Source of the DNA: Ahaetulla prasina
Lineage: Eukaryota; Chordata; Lepidosauria; Squamata; Colubridae
Direction of reading: 5' to 3'
Assembly (NCBI RefSeq): GCF_028640845.1
Contig: NC_080546.1
Span: 78,300,697-78,364,696 of the forward strand
DNA length: 64,000 bases
Below the pieces are notes generated by a model. The model saw nothing but the letters and a program-made list of their open reading frames with translations, was not told the origin of the DNA and did no database searches. The stretch's first letter is position 1. Each line of letters starts with the position of its first letter. The position numbers and the translations under genes were made by a program. Shown one piece after another: positions 51,182 through 62,650 of this stretch.

Positions 51182-51560
51182 CAGGGGTGGGCTGCTGGGG
51201 GTTTGCATGGGTTCAGGAAAACCTCTAGCTAGGATTCTGTGCAGCTGAGAGAAGCCCCAAATCCCACTCCTGGCGGGCTTCATCCACCCCTCCCCTCCCC
51301 TCCCTTCCCAGGAATTCCCACGCGGCCTGTTTTGGATACAGGTAAGTGCAAGGTACACGCAGAAGCTCGGGGAGAGCGAAAAACAGGCCTACCGGAAGTT
51401 TGGGAAGGCCGGAAACAAGACCGTTTCTGGCCTTCAGAGGGTCTCCAGAGCCTAGAGAGGCTGTTTTCGTCTTCCCGGAGGCTTGGGGAGAGCATCTGGA
51501 ACCGTGGTGCAGGAGGGTGACTAGGCCATGCCCACCGTAGCCACGCCCACCCCTGGTCCT
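51182..51560. mobile_element. hAT of the caggggtgggct family, right end imperfect
   Basis: Left end CAGGGGTGGGCTGCTG and the interior match 35535 and 49785. It ends near ccacgcccacccctgg with no matching TSD. Confidence 0.7.
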
Positions 51561-51776
51561 TGGGAGGAAAATTCCATATGTTGGTAATATGTGTGCAGGG
51601 TGCACAGAAAGAGAGGGGGGAAAAAAACCCCTTCAATCCAAATGCACAAATGGAGGATTTGGAATGGTATTGTATACCTAAATGACGTGTCCCCAGGGAG
51701 CCAACCAGGGGCTTGCTCCACAGATTGCTAGATGCAAGATGCTATGTCTTTCGTTGGGCACCAGGAGAGGTCAGTT

Positions 51777-52009
51777 CAGAGGCGGGTTTCAGCAGGTTCT
51801 GACCAGTTCTGGAGAACTGGTAGCAGAAATTTTGAGTAGTTCGGAGAACCGGTAGTAAAAATTCTGACTGGCCCTGCCCCCATCTATTCTCTGCCTCCCG
51901 AGTCCCAGCCGATCGGGAAGAAATGGGGATTTTGCGGTATCCTTCCCCTGCCACGTCCACCAAGCCACACCCACAGAAACAGTATTAAAAAATTTGAAAC
52001 CCACCACTG
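51777..52009. mobile_element. hAT-type MITE, 233 bp, 8-bp TSD
   Basis: Ends CAGAGGCGGGTTTCAG and GAAACCCACCACTG; duplication ggtcagtt at 51769-51776 and 52010-52017, exact. Confidence 0.92.
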
Positions 52010-52226
52010 GGTCAGTTAGGGCTGTTGATCTTGTACCAGCCTCCCTGCTACATAACAATCTGCCTGCCCGAGCTCCTTGACTCTGTGGCTGGGCTGAATT
52101 TATGGTGAGATTTCCTACTTGTGGAATCAGAGGCAGCTGGTGAGTTTATAGCTATTTTAGCTGTAATATATCTTTCTGAATTGTGAGCCACCCAGCGGCT
52201 ATAGAAATCAAATAGATGTATGGATG

Positions 52227-52460
52227 GATTAGATTAGATTAGATTAGATTAGATTAGATTAGGGCTGTCAAACATGCCGCCTGCAATGGCCACACCCACA
52301 CCTGGTTTAGTGAGGGGGGGGGAAAGTCACAATATGTCACATGATGACGCCATGACGATGCAAGTTTGACACCCTTGGATTAGATAGATCAGGGGTCTCC
52401 AACCTTGGTCCCTTTAAGACTTGTGGACTTCAACTCCCAGAGTCCCTCAGCCAGCAAAAC
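52227..52460. repeat. (GATTA)n with short hAT relics
   Basis: (ATTAG)n at 52227-52262 is followed by a diverged copy of the 133-bp hAT MITE (52263-52376) and a one-ended copy of the palindromic hAT (52391-52450). Confidence 0.65.
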
Positions 52461-53150
52461 TTACTTAAGCAAAAGACCCATTTAATCTGTCTAAATTGAG
52501 GAAAGGTAAAATATGCAATTTCTTGACTTATAAAGACGATTACTTAAGTTATAATATGTACCAAGCCTTGCTTGCTCTCTTGCCTATAAGAAAATCCATT
52601 GATTAATTAAATAGCAAGTAATTACGTTTGGACGACTGTTTCACTTTCAAGATTATGTAAATATAAGTTACACTCTGGTCTTTATTTTATTTTATTTGTT
52701 AAATTTATTCACTGCCTATCTTTATTATTATCACTACTGTTATTCCGGAACTCTCCATCCCAGCCCACAATTTATTTTTCCTCTTAATTATAATTTGGTT
52801 ATAACCCATGCTAAATTATAAATCTGTTTCCATAATTGATGATACTTCCAGCACACAATGACCATGGACTAATTATTTCCATCTGGAAAGTTACCATTCA
52901 TAATTTCCAATCCTTTCCCCCCCCCCCTTCCCAAGTAGTAATTTAATAAAAATAAAAATATAAATATAGTTATTGGCAATAATCCCAATTAAATGCTGTT
53001 TTTATTCAACCCATAAATAAACTGCTATTTATTATAAACTTGATGTCTTCTGAATGTATAAAACACATTTCCTAAGATTGAGAAAAACAGATTTTGCCAA
53101 CTGAGAAATGTGTTACAAACAGCAAACATATTTAGCTTATCCTGTATATT
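52461..53150. other. Unique DNA, no feature seen
   Basis: AT-rich. A C run at 52918-52927 is the only oddity. Confidence 0.45.
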
Positions 53151-53518
53151 AGGGGTCTCAAATTCGATTTCATTGAGGGCCACATCAGGGTTGTGTTTGA
53201 CCTCAGACGGACGGTGGTGGTGGTGGGGCATGGCCGGTGGTGGGTGTGGCCAACTCAACGTCACTCATGTCAGGGGCGCCTGTGGAGGCCCAAGAACTCT
53301 GCCAGTGTAAACGGGCTCCTGAGCTCTTTTTTCAGCTGCAATGGCTTCCTGCAACCCTCTGTCAGTGAAAACGGAGCTCAGGAGGGGTCCCCCGAGCTCT
53401 GTTTTCACTGGCAGAGGCACCGCGGACCAGTCTTTCTGTTTCCAGGGCAACCCCACGGGCCAGATTTAAGCACCCTGCGGGCTGGATCTGGCCCCTGGCC
53501 TTGAGTTTGACACCCCTG
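53151..53518. mobile_element. hAT (caaactc family), diverged, about 368 bp
   Basis: Ends aggggtctcaaattcgattt and ccttgagtttgacacccctg, imperfectly inverted. TSD not recognisable. Confidence 0.7.
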
Positions 53519-53579
53519 ATCTAGAGATTAAAGACATGTAGAGTCTCCAGATGCTATGGGGACTCTACATTGACTCTTG

Positions 53580-54160
53580 ACTCTTTTGTATAGGAGCAGA
53601 GCATAAATGAACTATTTCTTCAGATGCCTCTAAAAATGTCTGTTCAACAGTCTTTCATTGAGGACCCGTATACTGCACAAGTTAAAAAGAAGGCTGTAAA
53701 AATATTTACAGACCCCTCACATCCTGGACATAAACTGTTTCAACTCCTACCCTCAAAACGACGCTACAGAGCACTGTACACCAGAACAACTAGACACAAG
53801 AACAGTTTTTCCTGAACACCATCACTCTACTAAACAAATAATTCCCTCAACACTGTCGAACTATTTACTAAATCTCCACTACTATTAATCTTCTCATCGT
53901 TCTCATCACCCATCTCCTTCCACTTATGACTGTATGACTGTATTTGTTGCTTGTATCCTTATGATTTATATTGATATTGTTTCCTGATTGCTTATTTGTA
54001 CCCTATGACTATCATTAAGTGTTGTACCTTATGATTCTTGATGAAGGTATCTTTTCTTTTATGTACACTGAGAGCATATGCACCGGAGACAAATTCCTTG
54101 TGTGTCCAATCACACTTGGCCAATAAAAACAATTCTATTCTAAATTCTATTCAATCTTTG
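53580..54160 (+). mobile_element. Snake1-type LINE, ORF2 C-terminus and full 3' end
   Basis: ORF piece SFIEDPYTAQVKKKAVKIFT, DPSHPGHKLFQLLPSKRRYR; UTR and tail end cacttggccaataaaaacaattctattcta, so the TTCTA seed is visible in its sense orientation. Confidence 0.88.
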
Positions 54161-55027
54161 TTGCTACCTCTGACACAGCCCTAGAGGAGGACTTAATATT
54201 AGTAGTAATTTACAAAATGGATATACCACCCAATTCTCAATGACCCTGGATGGCTTACAACAATAAAAAAAATTACAATTAAATCAATCACAGGTAAAAG
54301 ATTAAGATAAAAGACGACAAACTCGGTGATATGAAGGGACTCACTCTCTCTCGTCAAAGACCTGGGTGAAGAGTAGATTTTTTGGCTCTTCTGAACAACC
54401 ACCATCAGGAGCTTGGAAGGTACGCAGTTCTATTGGCAGATGCTGCCTCCTGCAGCACGCTGCAGGCCAAAACGGGCCGTGGAAATTGATGTATCTTCTA
54501 CTGGGCTTCTATTTAGAAACTTATTTGAAAGATGCTATAGACACCATGCTGTATTAAGGCCTAGTCAGTTTTGACACAACTGTATTTATGTCATTATGCT
54601 GCTGCCAAATGATTTAGACACCATCTTAGAGGAGAAAAAAGAACAAATGTGAAAATGAATCAGATGTGAAAAATTAGATCAGCTTCAGGTGGCAGAGTCT
54701 CAAGGTTTAGATACAATACCTACCTTAGTAGTTCAAAGCTTAGCATCTGGTTCTCTTTATCTGGGTTTAGAAGCTATGCAGAGTTAAGCCTGGTTAATAG
54801 TTGGAGGGAAATATGGGGGGGGGAGGAATAACCCAATATTGGAGGGTACCTCGTTTTAGTTGGCAGGTGCTGCTAAAGAGAAGGTGAAGAAGGTGTTGTT
54901 TCCTGCAGCACTCTGCCGGCCAAAATTGGTTGTGGGGGCCCCCTGCATGGCCCATTTTTGGCCTCCTGCAGCACTCTGCCGGCCAAAACTTCTAACAAGC
55001 AAAGTCAATGGCAAATCCAGACACATT
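54161..55027. other. Diverged repeat fragments, no gene seen
   Basis: A piece resembling a LINE end (ccacccaattctcaatgacc) and two copies of ctgcagcactctgccggcca (54905 and 54962) are present. No ORF of interest. Confidence 0.4.
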
Positions 55028-55046
55028 TTACAACCTTGTCCTTAAT

Positions 55047-55106
<60 letters not shown>

Positions 55107-55862
55107 TTTTAATTTCTATATCGCCCTTCTCCCGAAGGACTCAGGGCGGTGAGCAGCCAAATAAAATACAAACAGAAACATACACAATATTAAAAACAAC
55201 CCTTAAGAAACTTATTTCAATTAGCCAAAAAATTTAAAATAACATTACACCCTATAAAATTACAAAAATTTAAAACCCATTAAATTCAATTAAAATTTAA
55301 AAATCAGGCCAGTCCAGCCATACGAAATAAATAGGTTTTAAGTTCGCGGCGAAAGGTCCTAAGGTCAGGTAATTGTCGAAGCCCAAGGGGAAGCTCGTTC
55401 CACAGGGTAGGAGCCCCCACAGAGAAGGCCCTCCCCCTGGGGGCTGCCAGTTGACACTGTTTGGCTGACAGCACCCTGAGGAGTCCCTCTCTGTGGAAAC
55501 GCACCGGACGCTGGGAGATAGAAGACGGCAGTAGACGGTCCCGTAAGTAACCCGGTCCTAAGCCATGGAGCGCTTTAAAGGTGGTAACCAATACCTTGAA
55601 GCGCACCCGGAAAACAACAGGTAGCCAGTGCAGTCTGCGCAGGATAGGTGTTACGTGGGAGCTCCGAACCGCTCCCTCAATAACCCGCGCAGCCGCATTC
55701 TGGACTAGCTGAAGTCTCCGAGTGCTCTTCAAGGGGAGCCCCATGTAGTGAGCATTGCAGTAGTCCAAGTGAGAGGTAACGAGAGCATGAGTGACCGTGC
55801 ATAGGGCATCCCGGTCCAGGAAGGGATGCAACTGGCGGATCAGGCGAACCTGATAAAACAAT
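55028..55862 (-). mobile_element. L2 LINE 3' end, 185-codon ORF2 remnant
   Basis: The minus-strand ORF 55304-55861 reads FLDRDALCTVTHALVTSHLD, RRLQLVQNAAARVIEGAV and APTLWNELPLGLRQLPDL, the L2 ORF2 C-terminus, apparently intact to its stop. Then the UTR, the tail ccgccctgagtccttcggg and (AAT)n at 55030-55105. Confidence 0.92.
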
Positions 55863-55864
55863 TT

Positions 55865-56485
55865 AAAACCTGATTTAACAACTGCAGTGATAACAACTTA
55901 ATGACTGTGGCAAGAAAAGTCATAAAATGGGGCAAAACTCAATAGAAATTTTGGGTCAATTGTGGTCGTATGTCAAGAACTACCTGTCAGGATTCCAACA
56001 AATGCCCTAATTAAACCATGAGCCTCGAGCCAAGTTTCAAAAGAAATTCAGTTATTCATTAGAAGCAACATGTCAACATGTACCCAAATGAAGTCAGCTC
56101 TGCCCCACGTAATTTACGGCCCAACTATGACCCTGTTTCCTCCCTCCTCCCAGATTGCATTCACATTCTCCAATGGAGCACTTTCACGGGCTCTAGAGAT
56201 CACGCCTCTCCGGCTGGTTCTAGTAACCTGGGATACAGCCTTGAGAAAGGTATGCATGGAATGTGCTTCTGGTTGTGGCTGCTGTGCTGCTCTGTCAATT
56301 TTCCCCACTCCTGCCTAAGGCAACTCAAGAGCAGGTCAGGAATGCTTTACTATCTGTATGATAAGAGTCTGATACACCTGAAAAAGAAATGGAGCTCTTG
56401 TATCACATGGACAAATGGAGCATTTGTTTTCTGTTCTTATTTGTTGTGACCATATGATTTGGTCAATATCTGACAATCCCACCAG
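55865..56485. other. Inverted-end repeat relic then unique DNA
   Basis: 55865-55985 carries the tacaacc-family end (cataaaatggggcaaaactc). 55986-56485 has no recognised feature; the 123-codon ORF there has no known motif. Confidence 0.4.
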
Positions 56486-56490
56486 AGAAG

Positions 56491-57033
56491 TGTTGTGACC
56501 CAAGCTCAAGTAGGTAGTAATAAACTTAAGTCCATAGAAAAACAAACTTTAATCGAACAGCTGGGAATTATTTCATTCCCAGCATTGTTCAACTCAAAGT
56601 AAAACAAATGCCTCCCAACACAAATTCCTCAGTTATCTCACAAACTTTAGTCCAATTAGGCAAACTACCAAAGGCCCTTCCTGGCAAACATCCAGAAGCC
56701 ACAAAAACAAAGATGTACACTAAGCAGAAGATGCAGCTACAACATTGTTTTCTGGCAAAGCTGAAACATCGGTGCTGGTCTGTTTTAAGCCTTATGGGAG
56801 GGGCCAATCGTCTCTTGGCCCTATTCCCGAGTTGTCCTCTCTGCTTGAGCTGCTCTTGCCTTCTGGCAGCTCTTCTCATGCGTGCATTAGGAACTGGCTC
56901 CTCCTGTTCCTCTGCCTCACTATTATCAGGCTCTGGAGTCCACACCTCACTTCCCAATGGCCCTGGCCTCCCCTCAGCCTCATCGCTGTCCGACTCTGTT
57001 GCCAGCTCTGTAGGCTGCTGACGTACCACAACA
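56491..57033 (-). mobile_element. Solo LTR, family A, minus strand, perfect 5-bp TSD
   Basis: 543 bp between agaag repeats at 56486-56490 and 57034-57038; ends TGTTGTGACCC and GTACCACAACA. On its own sense strand it opens with the acidic ORF ELATESDSDEAEG, shortened relative to 3556. Confidence 0.93.
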
Positions 57034-57038
57034 AGAAG

Positions 57039-57477
57039 ATCGGAAGGGATTTCTCTCCAAGGGACCTTCCATTGCCTAATCAGGCACAGCAGTGTCTTGA
57101 AGTGTTATTTCCTTGATTTTTGGCCGGGGTCCCGTATTATGCTAAATCATAATTTGGCAAGCAAAGTCTCGTCATTCATTATTTTGCTATTGTGCCATTT
57201 GCTGAAGAAAGCACCATTGACTGACAGCTGACACAGAAGTCTAGCACCTTTGTGGAATTCTGGCAGACCATCAGCATAGCCTTGCTAGGAATTCAAACTT
57301 TTAGGAAATCAATATCGGAATGACAGCAGATGAGGCTATCAGGTAGCCATAAGGGAATGGGTTGCCCATAGCATCTCGAAACAGTAAATAATGGCTCCTA
57401 ATAGCCCACCTGCTATTCGTCCACTGATTTTTGCCTTGGGCAGAATAGGAACATAACAGATTTTACACACCTTGCAG
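57039..57477. other. Unique DNA, no feature seen
   Basis: Precedes the two exon-like ORFs. Nothing recognised. Confidence 0.4.
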
Positions 57478-57681
57478 CTGCCACTGAATGCTTTTGGCTT
57501 TGATGGGAAAACTGTTTTAATGGACTCAGAACAAGTTGAAATTATAGGATACGGCGGACAAAAGTTGGCAGGGCATATTGGTGGAGTCCAAGTGGGAAAA
57601 CCCAAAACTTATGGAATACATCTATTTTTTTTTAAAAAAAAAATCATAAGCCAAGTACAGCATAGAATCTTGAAATGGTAG
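57478..57681 (+). pseudogene. Possible exon or pseudo-exon, stem-domain-like
   Basis: An open frame follows an acceptor-like cacaccttgcag. It reads LPLNAFGFDGKTVLMDSEQV, then a Gly-rich stretch with IGGVQVGKPKTYGIHLF, after which poly-T/poly-A sequence gives low-complexity residues and a stop. The V-L-x-D...G-I-H spacing faintly recalls the stem (ILEI-like) domain of POMGNT1-type enzymes. No clear donor is visible. A retroelement remnant or chance ORF is equally possible. Confidence 0.25.
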
Positions 57682-57758
57682 GGAGATACATCTCTTGTAT
57701 GTGAGGAAAAATAACTAAATCCTAACTTTAAAACCATTTGAAATATTATTATCTGCAG

Positions 57759-57950
57759 GCTGTTTTTGGTTTTCCAAAAGTATTCAAGTCCCACGCGATC
57801 GTTCTTCAAGATGACCTGAAGTTGTTAACCAATATCCCTGATTTAAGCTACTATTTTGACTGGGAGATTTTGTTTTATTTTAGCTTTCTCTTGAGAGAGA
57901 TATTCCCAAGTAAAAAAATGAAGAATGGCCCTGAATTTGATCCAAAATAG
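57759..57950 (+). pseudogene. Possible exon or pseudo-exon with QDDL motif, GnT-I/POMGNT1-like?
   Basis: After an acceptor-like tattattatctgcag, the frame reads AVFGFPKVFKSHAIVLQDDL, then KLLTNIPDLSYYFDW, and is open to a TAG at 57948. MGAT1 and POMGNT1 carry a hydrophobic-VVLEEDL...DFFxYF segment at the catalytic metal site, and the resemblance is limited to this. A possible donor (aagtaaaa) lies near 57910. About 200 residues expected between the two ORFs are absent, so if related this is broken. Confidence 0.3.
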
Positions 57951-57984
57951 TTCTGTGCAAGTGATTCGATTTAAACTGTGAGAC

Positions 57985-58535
57985 ATTGAGAACTATTAAT
58001 CAGTGAAATGGCTTGTCTTCAGAAGTTGTGGGTGTTCCATCACTTTTTAAGATGAGATTGGATAGCTGTTTGTGTGGCATGGTATAGGGCTGTGTTGGTG
58101 AACCTATGGCATACATACCGGAAGTGGCACACGAAACTGTCCCATGCCGAATGCGTGGCCTCGCTGGCTCTTAGTCACATCCACGCGCGGTGCTGGCAGA
58201 TCCTGGAAGTGCGGCGGTCCATCGCGCATGCATGAGCCAGCACCTGGCATTCTGGGTTGGTGTCATGCGCATGCGCGATGGACCACCACAATTCCAGGGT
58301 TGCTGGCACCGTGCGTGCGCTGACCAGCTGGCCGGCACGCGTTTGAGCGCACGAACGTGAGAGGAACTGGCGAGGCCGCACATTCAGCATGGGACGGTTT
58401 CACGTGCCACTTCTGACACGTGGGCCGGCACGCGAGAACGCGAAGGGTTCACCAACACTGGTATAGGGTTTCCTGCTTGAGCAGGGGGTTGGACTAGAAG
58501 ACCTCCAAAGTCCCTTCCAGCTCTGTTATTCTGAA
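57985..58535 (+). mobile_element. CR1 3' end split by hAT
   Basis: CR1 pieces 57985-58089 (atcagtgaaatggcttgtct...) and 58461-58535 (gtatagggtttcctgcttga...) join across the hAT at 58090-58460. Confidence 0.8.
58090..58460. mobile_element. Non-autonomous hAT, 371 bp, 8-bp TSD
   Basis: Ends CTGTGTTGGTGAACC and GGTTCACCAACACTG; duplication gtataggg at 58082-58089 and 58461-58468, exact. Internal sequence is CpG-rich. Confidence 0.93.
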
Positions 58536-59183
58536 CTGTATACAATGCTCGAGGCGGATCTGCTCCACCAAGTCCAAAATCGCATTTGCCTTCTTGGCAA
58601 TCATCTTACTGCTATTATTCGTTCAGTTTGTAATCAGTCATTATTCTGGTTTGTTTTTTTTCACCAAATAAGCTCTATCGTACAATTTGGCTTCTCTCTC
58701 TGAAGAATCAGTCTTTTATTAACTTTTCTTCTGTAAGATTGTTCCTTGTGGCATCTCACTTATAATTCTCCCCATTTTTTAAAATTCGGTCCTCCCTTAT
58801 TTTAATTTAGATACCCTCTACAACAGACGTCCCTAACCTGTGGGCTGCGGTCCACTAGTGCAGCTGGGGAATTCTGGGAGTTGAAGTCTGCCAGGCTTAA
58901 AGTTGCCAATTGAAGTCCCCCGCACTAGTGGACTACAAAGGGTTTGCAACTGGGCCACGGAAACGGCTGGTGAGCCTGTGCACCCACATCCTCACTTGCG
59001 CAAGCAGCCAGTGAGCACCTGTGCACGTTCCATTTAAGTGAGCAGCAGGTGTGCGTGCACACCGCTCGCTCATGTGGAACTGTGCGTGTGTGCGCTTACG
59101 GAATCAAACCCCCTCTCTCCCCTCCCCTGCCGTTCCGCAAAGCTGGAAACTTTGAGGAACTCTGTTCTACAATACTGCCTAAT
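58536..59183. other. Unique DNA with a palindromic hAT relic
   Basis: 58829-58975 (tccctaacctgtgggctgcg...ccactagtg...cactagtgg) is a decayed palindromic hAT. The remainder holds nothing recognised. Confidence 0.45.
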
Positions 59184-59450
59184 CAGAGGTGGGTTTCAGC
59201 AGGTTCTGACCAGTTCTGGGGAACTGGTAGTGGAAATTTTGAATAGTTTGGAGAACCGGTAGTAAAAACTCTGACTGGACCTGCCCCCATCTATTCTCTG
59301 CCTCCCAAGTCCCAGATATTCAGGAGGAAATGGAGATTTTACAGTATCCTTCCACTGCCATGCCCACCAAACCACGCCCACCAAGCCATGCCACACCCAC
59401 CAACCCACACCCACAGAACCGGTAGTAAAAACATTTGAAACCCACCACTG
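59184..59450. mobile_element. hAT-type MITE, 267 bp
   Basis: Ends CAGAGGTGGGTTTCAG and GAAACCCACCACTG; flanks tgcctaat and cgccaaat, two mismatches. Confidence 0.8.
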
Positions 59451-59747
59451 CGCCAAATCAATTTATTTCGAATTCTGAGCAGTTTCCGATACTTTTTTAA
59501 CCATCTCCTTCCTTATATGGTTCCTATTTATTTTCAACAACTTATATCCTTCCTTTGCTACATTCAGATTGTGAGAGTCATCCCACCGAGTACCTTTCAT
59601 AGCTTTTCAATTAATTTTGCTTTCCAGTACCAAAACTTCAAGATCGTTTTGTTTATTTTTTTTTCATTCTCTGAGCACTAGCGTGTAGACAAGAACGGCA
59701 GCAAGGATCGCTGTAGCATACAGTATGTATGGAAACAAAATAAGTAT

Positions 59748-60257
59748 TGTGCCTTGCCCGTCCTCTCCGCAGCCGGGCCCCTCCCATCTCCTGCTATCTG
59801 AGCCAGAGACTGATAGTGAAGAAGAATGGCCTGGCATGCCTCCAGCCCCCAGCCCTGGCACCATGCCCGGACAGACTGAGCAAACAAACCTTCCTCCTAT
59901 AGCATGTGAGCATGAAGCCAGCCACGAGCTAGAATTGCCGGCAGCTGATCAGGAAGACGAAAAGTGGACAGATCCCCATTTCCGGAGAATGGAGAGGCGA
60001 CGTCAGCAAAAGGAAGGGAGGGGCAGGCCTGGATAAGTGCTGAGTCATGGAGCCACACCTCATAGCCTATATAAAGGATCTGCTTTTTGGCATTCCTTGA
60101 GTCAAGCAAAGTCTCATCTGGTTGCTGAAGTCACTCCTTGGATTCCTGCCTGCCCTGAGAACTCTGACAGGAATTTGGCAAAGCTGCATAGGCTTCGTTG
60201 CCACGCTTGATACAGACTTCCCAGACCCGGCCGTTAGAGGAGGAGTGGGACATGACA
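59748..60257 (+). mobile_element. Solo LTR, family B
   Basis: TGTGCCTTGCC to GGGACATGACA, with tatataaagg near 60069 and the stretch gtgctgagtcatggagccac shared with 26036-26602. The 5-bp flanks agtat and ataat do not match, so one side may be rearranged. It carries an acidic ORF (ESEPETDSEEEW) like its relative. Confidence 0.7.
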
Positions 60258-60690
60258 ATAATGTTCCAGGAGAGAAAATAATAATCCGAAAAATTTTACA
60301 GTGTGCAGCAATGGACAGGATGATGTTAGAAATTAAGGAAAGGGAAGAGTCGGAATATTACAAAGTGTGGAATAAATTATATGATTGGTTGGAAAAAAGA
60401 AATCAAAATTATAAATTGGATTGTTAATCTAACTAAGTTAAAATTAGGAAATGTATATTACTGGAGTATTAAATAGAAACCAATGTAAATATAAGTATGT
60501 ATAGGATTGAGTAAAAAAGAACAGAGAATATATACCATTGCCGATACAAGCTGTAAAATACATAATGCTATGTTTGTTATGTGTTTTTAATGTGTTTTTT
60601 TTTTTGTTTTTTTTGTTGTTTTGTTGTGTTTTTTCTTCATTTTGTTTTTAAGGGTGAAAAGCTTAATAAAAAATTATTTTTTTAAAAAAA
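60258..60690 (+). mobile_element. L1 3' end
   Basis: Reads ...QCAAMDRMMLEIKEREESEY, YKVWNKLYDWLEKRNQ, a snake-type L1 ORF2 C-terminus, then a 3' UTR and aataaaaaattatttttttaaa tail. Confidence 0.75.
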
Positions 60691-61084
60691 GAACTTTCTT
60701 GGTGAAAGCCAATATTCTGTTTTTATTTCTCATGTGGGTATAAGAGGTTCCATTTCAGCCACATTTCTATTTTCTACAATGCATAAATTATTATCTTGCT
60801 TTTTTATTTTTTCCACCCCTTATGATGAGCAGTCTCCTCTATCATATCCTCTTGCAATGCTTCCTTTCTTTCATCTGATGAATCTTCATCTTTTCTCGTC
60901 AGCTGAAATGTGGCCACTCATTTCCAATCCATTGACTGTTTCTTCAAGCACTTCTAACGTTTGCATATACTGCAGGTGTAGGTCTCCAACAACAGCCTAC
61001 AATTGTATAGATTTCTGCCAGTTCATCTTCAGTTTTGGTTTTTTTAAGGCATCAAATCAGAAACGCTTCTATTTCTTATACAGC
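60691..61084. other. Unique DNA, no feature seen
   Basis: ORF 60734-61099 has no recognisable motif. Confidence 0.4.
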
Positions 61085-61770
61085 AATAGAGAGAGATAAG
61101 AAGGAGGAGAGAGATGGAAGAAAAGAAGAAGGAGAAAGGAAAAGAAGAAAGGGAAGAGGAGATAATTGAAAGTGAGATATAAAATTGAATAAAGTTGAAA
61201 TGTTAGTAAATGATGTATGCTAAGGAAAGAGAAAAACAATTATTGAACTGGGAATAAGAACTTAAGAAAGAGAGAGGGAGGGAAAGAGAGAGAGGAAAAG
61301 AGAGTGGGAGGGAGAGAGAAAGAGAGAGGGAAAGAAAAAGAAAAATGGGTAGGGAGGGGGAAGAGAGAGAGAGAGGGAAAGAGAGAGGGAGAGAAAGAGA
61401 GAGAGAGAGATAAGAAGGAGGAGAGAGAGAGAGAGAGAGAGGAAAGAGAGGAGGGAGAGAGAAAGAGAGAGGAAAGAAAGAAAATGGGTAGGGAGGGGGA
61501 AGAGAGAGAGAGAGGGAAAGAGAGGGAGAGAAAGAGAGATGGGGAGGAAGGGGGAAAGAGAGAGAGAGGGAAAGAGAGTGGGAGGGAAAGAGAGAAAGAA
61601 AGAAAAAGAGAGATGGGTAGGGAGGGGGAAGAGAGAGAGAGAGAGGAAAAGAGAGTGGGAGGGAAAGAGAGGGAGGGAGGCAAAAAGAGAGAAAGGGAGA
61701 GAAAGAGAGAGAAAGAAAGAGAGGGAGATAGAGGGGAAGAGGGAAAGAGAGAGGGAGAGAAAGAGAACTG
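61085..61770. repeat. Polypurine tract of about 690 bp
   Basis: Nearly pure A/G with gagagagaaagagag units and a recurring atgggtagggagggggaaga block at about 61346, 61484 and 61614. It gives false Lys/Glu/Arg ORFs. Confidence 0.95.
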
Positions 61771-62544
61771 GCATTACAAAAGTTTTTTTTCTTTTTTATA
61801 GTTGCTAAATGTAATATTTCAAAAGCAAAAAAAAAAGGGGGGCATAAAAGTGCATTTTATCACGTTTTTCTTAGAACGATTAGCTGAACTCTACTTTGTT
61901 TATCATTATTTTAAGTAGAAAAACTTCAGTATCCAGGTTAAATTGCCCTGTTGGCACTTTGTGATAAGTAAGTGGGTTTGGGATTGCAGTTTGGGCACTC
62001 GGTCTGTAAAAGATTCGCTATCATTGTCACAGAAGATGTTAACTATGTAAGCCAAATTATTATTTTCTCCCAAGCCCAAGACGATTAAGCTTCAGGCCTT
62101 TATTACCTTTCTACTGTATATGTCCAAAAGCAATACATCCTTTGAGATTCCACACAATATTAAAATAAGCTCTTCCACTTAATACATATGCATACCACGA
62201 CGTTTCTTCCGATTTGCATTGAAAAGGGCAGTTTTATTTTGAATGTACTGGATTATATTTTGCTGTTGTTATTGGCTATATTTATATATACATCATTACA
62301 AGATGTTATTAACGATATTAGTTCTGTTGGCTTAATCAGCTTGAATATCCAGAGCAGTGTGAAACCCTGAGCCGCTTGCTCTTTGGTTAAATATTTCTTT
62401 ATGTTTTTATTTTTTATCACCTAGCGCACCTTATAACAAAGCTAAAGCGTAGAAGATGGAACATGAGATTTCGCGTAAGAATACTCAGTGACAGATAACC
62501 GACTATGGAGATTCCCAGTCATCCAGATCATGGTTGTCCCAAAG
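61771..62544. other. Unique DNA, no feature seen
   Basis: AT-rich; nothing recognised. Confidence 0.45.
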
Positions 62545-62650
62545 GTGCATTTTTCAAGAGGCAACTGGACTTTCTGGTTTTTCTTTGAAGACGTTTCGCT
62601 TCTCATCCAAGAAGCTTCTTCAGCTCTGACTGGATGGTGAGGAATGGAAG
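62545..62650 (-). mobile_element. Penelope-like fragment with hammerhead-like core
   Basis: gcaactggactttctggttt, then the motif at 62590-62623. Relatives at 7432, 8186 (inverted) and 48430. Confidence 0.55.
62590..62623 (-). ncRNA. Hammerhead-ribozyme-like motif
   Basis: On the minus strand: CTGAAGA, stem-loop gcttcttggatgagaagc (6-bp stem), then GAAAC and GTC. All core elements of a hammerhead are present in order. Confidence 0.5.

Noticed and set aside
61240..61808. ORFs of 147-170 codons in A/G-rich DNA
   Set aside because: Low-complexity shadow of a polypurine tract.
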